This document shows, in pieces, positions 51,102-51,723 of a stretch of 51,723 nucleotides of DNA. The position numbers and the translations under genes were made by a program. The DNA lies in assembly GCA_022425485.1 (NCBI GenBank), contig JAKMFL010000034.1, positions 1 through 51,723 of the forward strand, in the 5' to 3' direction. Position 1 is the first letter of the stretch. The number at the start of each line of letters is the position of its first letter. This DNA comes from Alphaproteobacteria bacterium (GTDB taxonomy: Bacteria > Pseudomonadota > Alphaproteobacteria > Puniceispirillales > Puniceispirillaceae). Below the pieces are notes generated by a model that was not told the DNA's origin, searched no databases, and saw nothing but the letters and a program-made list of their open reading frames with translations.

Positions 51102-51153
51102 CAAAAGACTGGCTCAAAAGACTTGCCCAAAAAACTGGCCCAAAAAACCGGAG
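51102..51153. repeat. Four 13-bp tandem repeats after the lrp-type gene
   Basis: Four consecutive 13-base units: CAAAAGACTGGCT, CAAAAGACTTGCC, CAAAAAACTGGCC and CAAAAAACCGGAG. They start six bases after the stop codon. The period is not a multiple of three, so this is non-coding. The rest of the gap to 51277 shows no gene. Confidence 0.85.
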
Positions 51154-51277
51154 AGAAGGAAGCCAAGTCCATAAATCAAAAGCTCGATTATGAGATAAAG
51201 CCAAATTAAATCGAGGCAACGGGGACTACAGAAGAGATAAAAGCCTCTAAAATATAAAGCACCTATGTTTGTCCCAT

Positions 51278-51723
51278 CTAAGCAGAATTTCGCTGAATTA
51301 TGGTGTAATTGATATTTGTTACCTTAGGGATTTCTGCACCGCCATTATAATAATTATGAATTAAATCAGCCGTAACTCTGCCCATCTTATAGCCGTCAAT
51401 ATACACCGTTGTTAGGCCCAGTGCAGATGCACCTGCTAATTCGAAATCACCAAAACCTGTGAGCGCCAGTTCCTGCGGAATAGAAATATCCCGGCGCATG
51501 GCTTCGCACCAAACGCCAAGAGCTAGCGGATCACTCGCACACACAACCGCATCGGTGTCTGGCCATCTCTCAACTATTCTAGACAGGCCCTTCGCGCCAA
51601 ACTCTGCAGCGGAGACACCGTTTTCATGCGGCAATTCTATTATGCGCGGCGTGTCTATGCCCTTGATGGCGTCACAATACCCTTCCATCCTTAATCGGCC
51701 ACGACACTCATCCTGATACTTAA
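51278..51723 (-). CDS. LacI-family regulator, C-terminal part (cut by window edge)
   Basis: About 148 residues of a LacI/GalR effector domain; the N terminus with the HTH lies beyond the right edge. The frame is open to the last base, reading RGRLRMEGYCDAIKG near the edge. DAVVCASDPLALGVWCEAMR and LALTGFGDFELAG are the typical end of the sugar-binding domain, and TTVYIDGYKMGRVTADLI closes it. It is convergent with the lrp-type gene, with a 182-base gap. Target genes are not in view. Confidence 0.85.
   Translation of the reverse strand, partial: KYQDECRGRLRMEGYCDAIKGIDTPRIIELPHENGVSAAEFGAKGLSRIVERWPDTDAVVCASDPLALGVWCEAMRRDISIPQELALTGFGDFELAGASALGLTTVYIDGYKMGRVTADLIHNYYNGGAEIPKVTNINYTIIQRNSA

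Noticed and set aside
1-51723. CRISPR arrays, insertion sequences, prophage, tRNA or rRNA genes
   Set aside because: I looked for regular spaced repeats, transposase motifs and tRNA-like cloverleaf signals in the intergenic gaps and saw none; nearly all sequence is accounted for by the listed genes.

Overview
The window reads as a contiguous, gene-dense piece of an alphaproteobacterial chromosome. Base composition is moderate and AT-leaning, intergenic gaps are short, most genes sit in operons, and I see no insertion sequence, phage, CRISPR or rRNA/tRNA gene. The content fits a marine, free-living heterotroph: two carbohydrate/compatible-solute ABC importers, glucosylglycerate metabolism, a DmdA-family protein, an SBP56/methanethiol-oxidase homologue, sulfide detoxification and a photolyase/cryptochrome. 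A SAR116-like lineage is my guess from this content; nothing in the window proves it.

Layout. 1-4.6 kb: SmoEFGK-type polyol ABC importer (ATPase cut by the left edge) and its LacI-type regulator. 4.8-8.3 kb: a divergent gap-pyk-fructokinase operon. 8.3-11.5 kb: DmdA-like protein, CueR with a copper-type promoter driving a DUF4396 membrane protein and a cytochrome c', and an XRE regulator. 11.5-18.5 kb: sugar-acid genes (2-hydroxyacid dehydrogenase, HpcH aldolase, enolase-superfamily dehydratase, Zn-alcohol dehydrogenase, KduD-like SDR) interrupted by a sulfide-detoxification operon (persulfide dioxygenase-like MBL protein and two YeeE/YedE membrane proteins). 18.6-30 kb: semialdehyde dehydrogenase, an orphan THI5-like protein, GFA protein, MDR oxidoreductase, a GAF protein with a 106-aa partner, an amine oxidase-like flavoprotein, photolyase plus DUF2805, tartrate/malate dehydrogenase, and a DMT transporter. 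30-41 kb: a LacI-controlled cluster with a complete ABC importer, a GH63 glycosylglycerate hydrolase, an AGE-family sugar isomerase, and GpgP plus GpgS. 41-51.7 kb: MFS transporter, a second copy of the GAF/106-aa pair, TenA, ribokinase, an SBP56-ferredoxin-CoA-binding operon, inositol dehydrogenase, metY with a divergent Lrp regulator, and the C-terminal part of another LacI regulator at the right edge.

How it works together. The first importer should deliver polyols or fructose-level sugars that the neighbouring fructokinase and lower glycolysis can use. A near-identical 14-bp motif lies before smoE and in the lacI/gap divergent region, which suggests one regulon. The 30-41 kb cluster appears able to import, hydrolyse and synthesise glucosylglycerate or mannosylglycerate, and a perfect 16-bp palindrome sits in its divergent promoter. 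Several scattered genes (DmdA-like, SBP56, persulfide dioxygenase, GFA, MetY) could form a path for methylated sulfur compounds.

The best candidates for undescribed biology are the twice-occurring GAF plus 106-aa module, the periplasmic DUF11-like beta-sandwich inserted in an ABC permease, and the translationally coupled SBP56-ferredoxin-CoA-binding operon.
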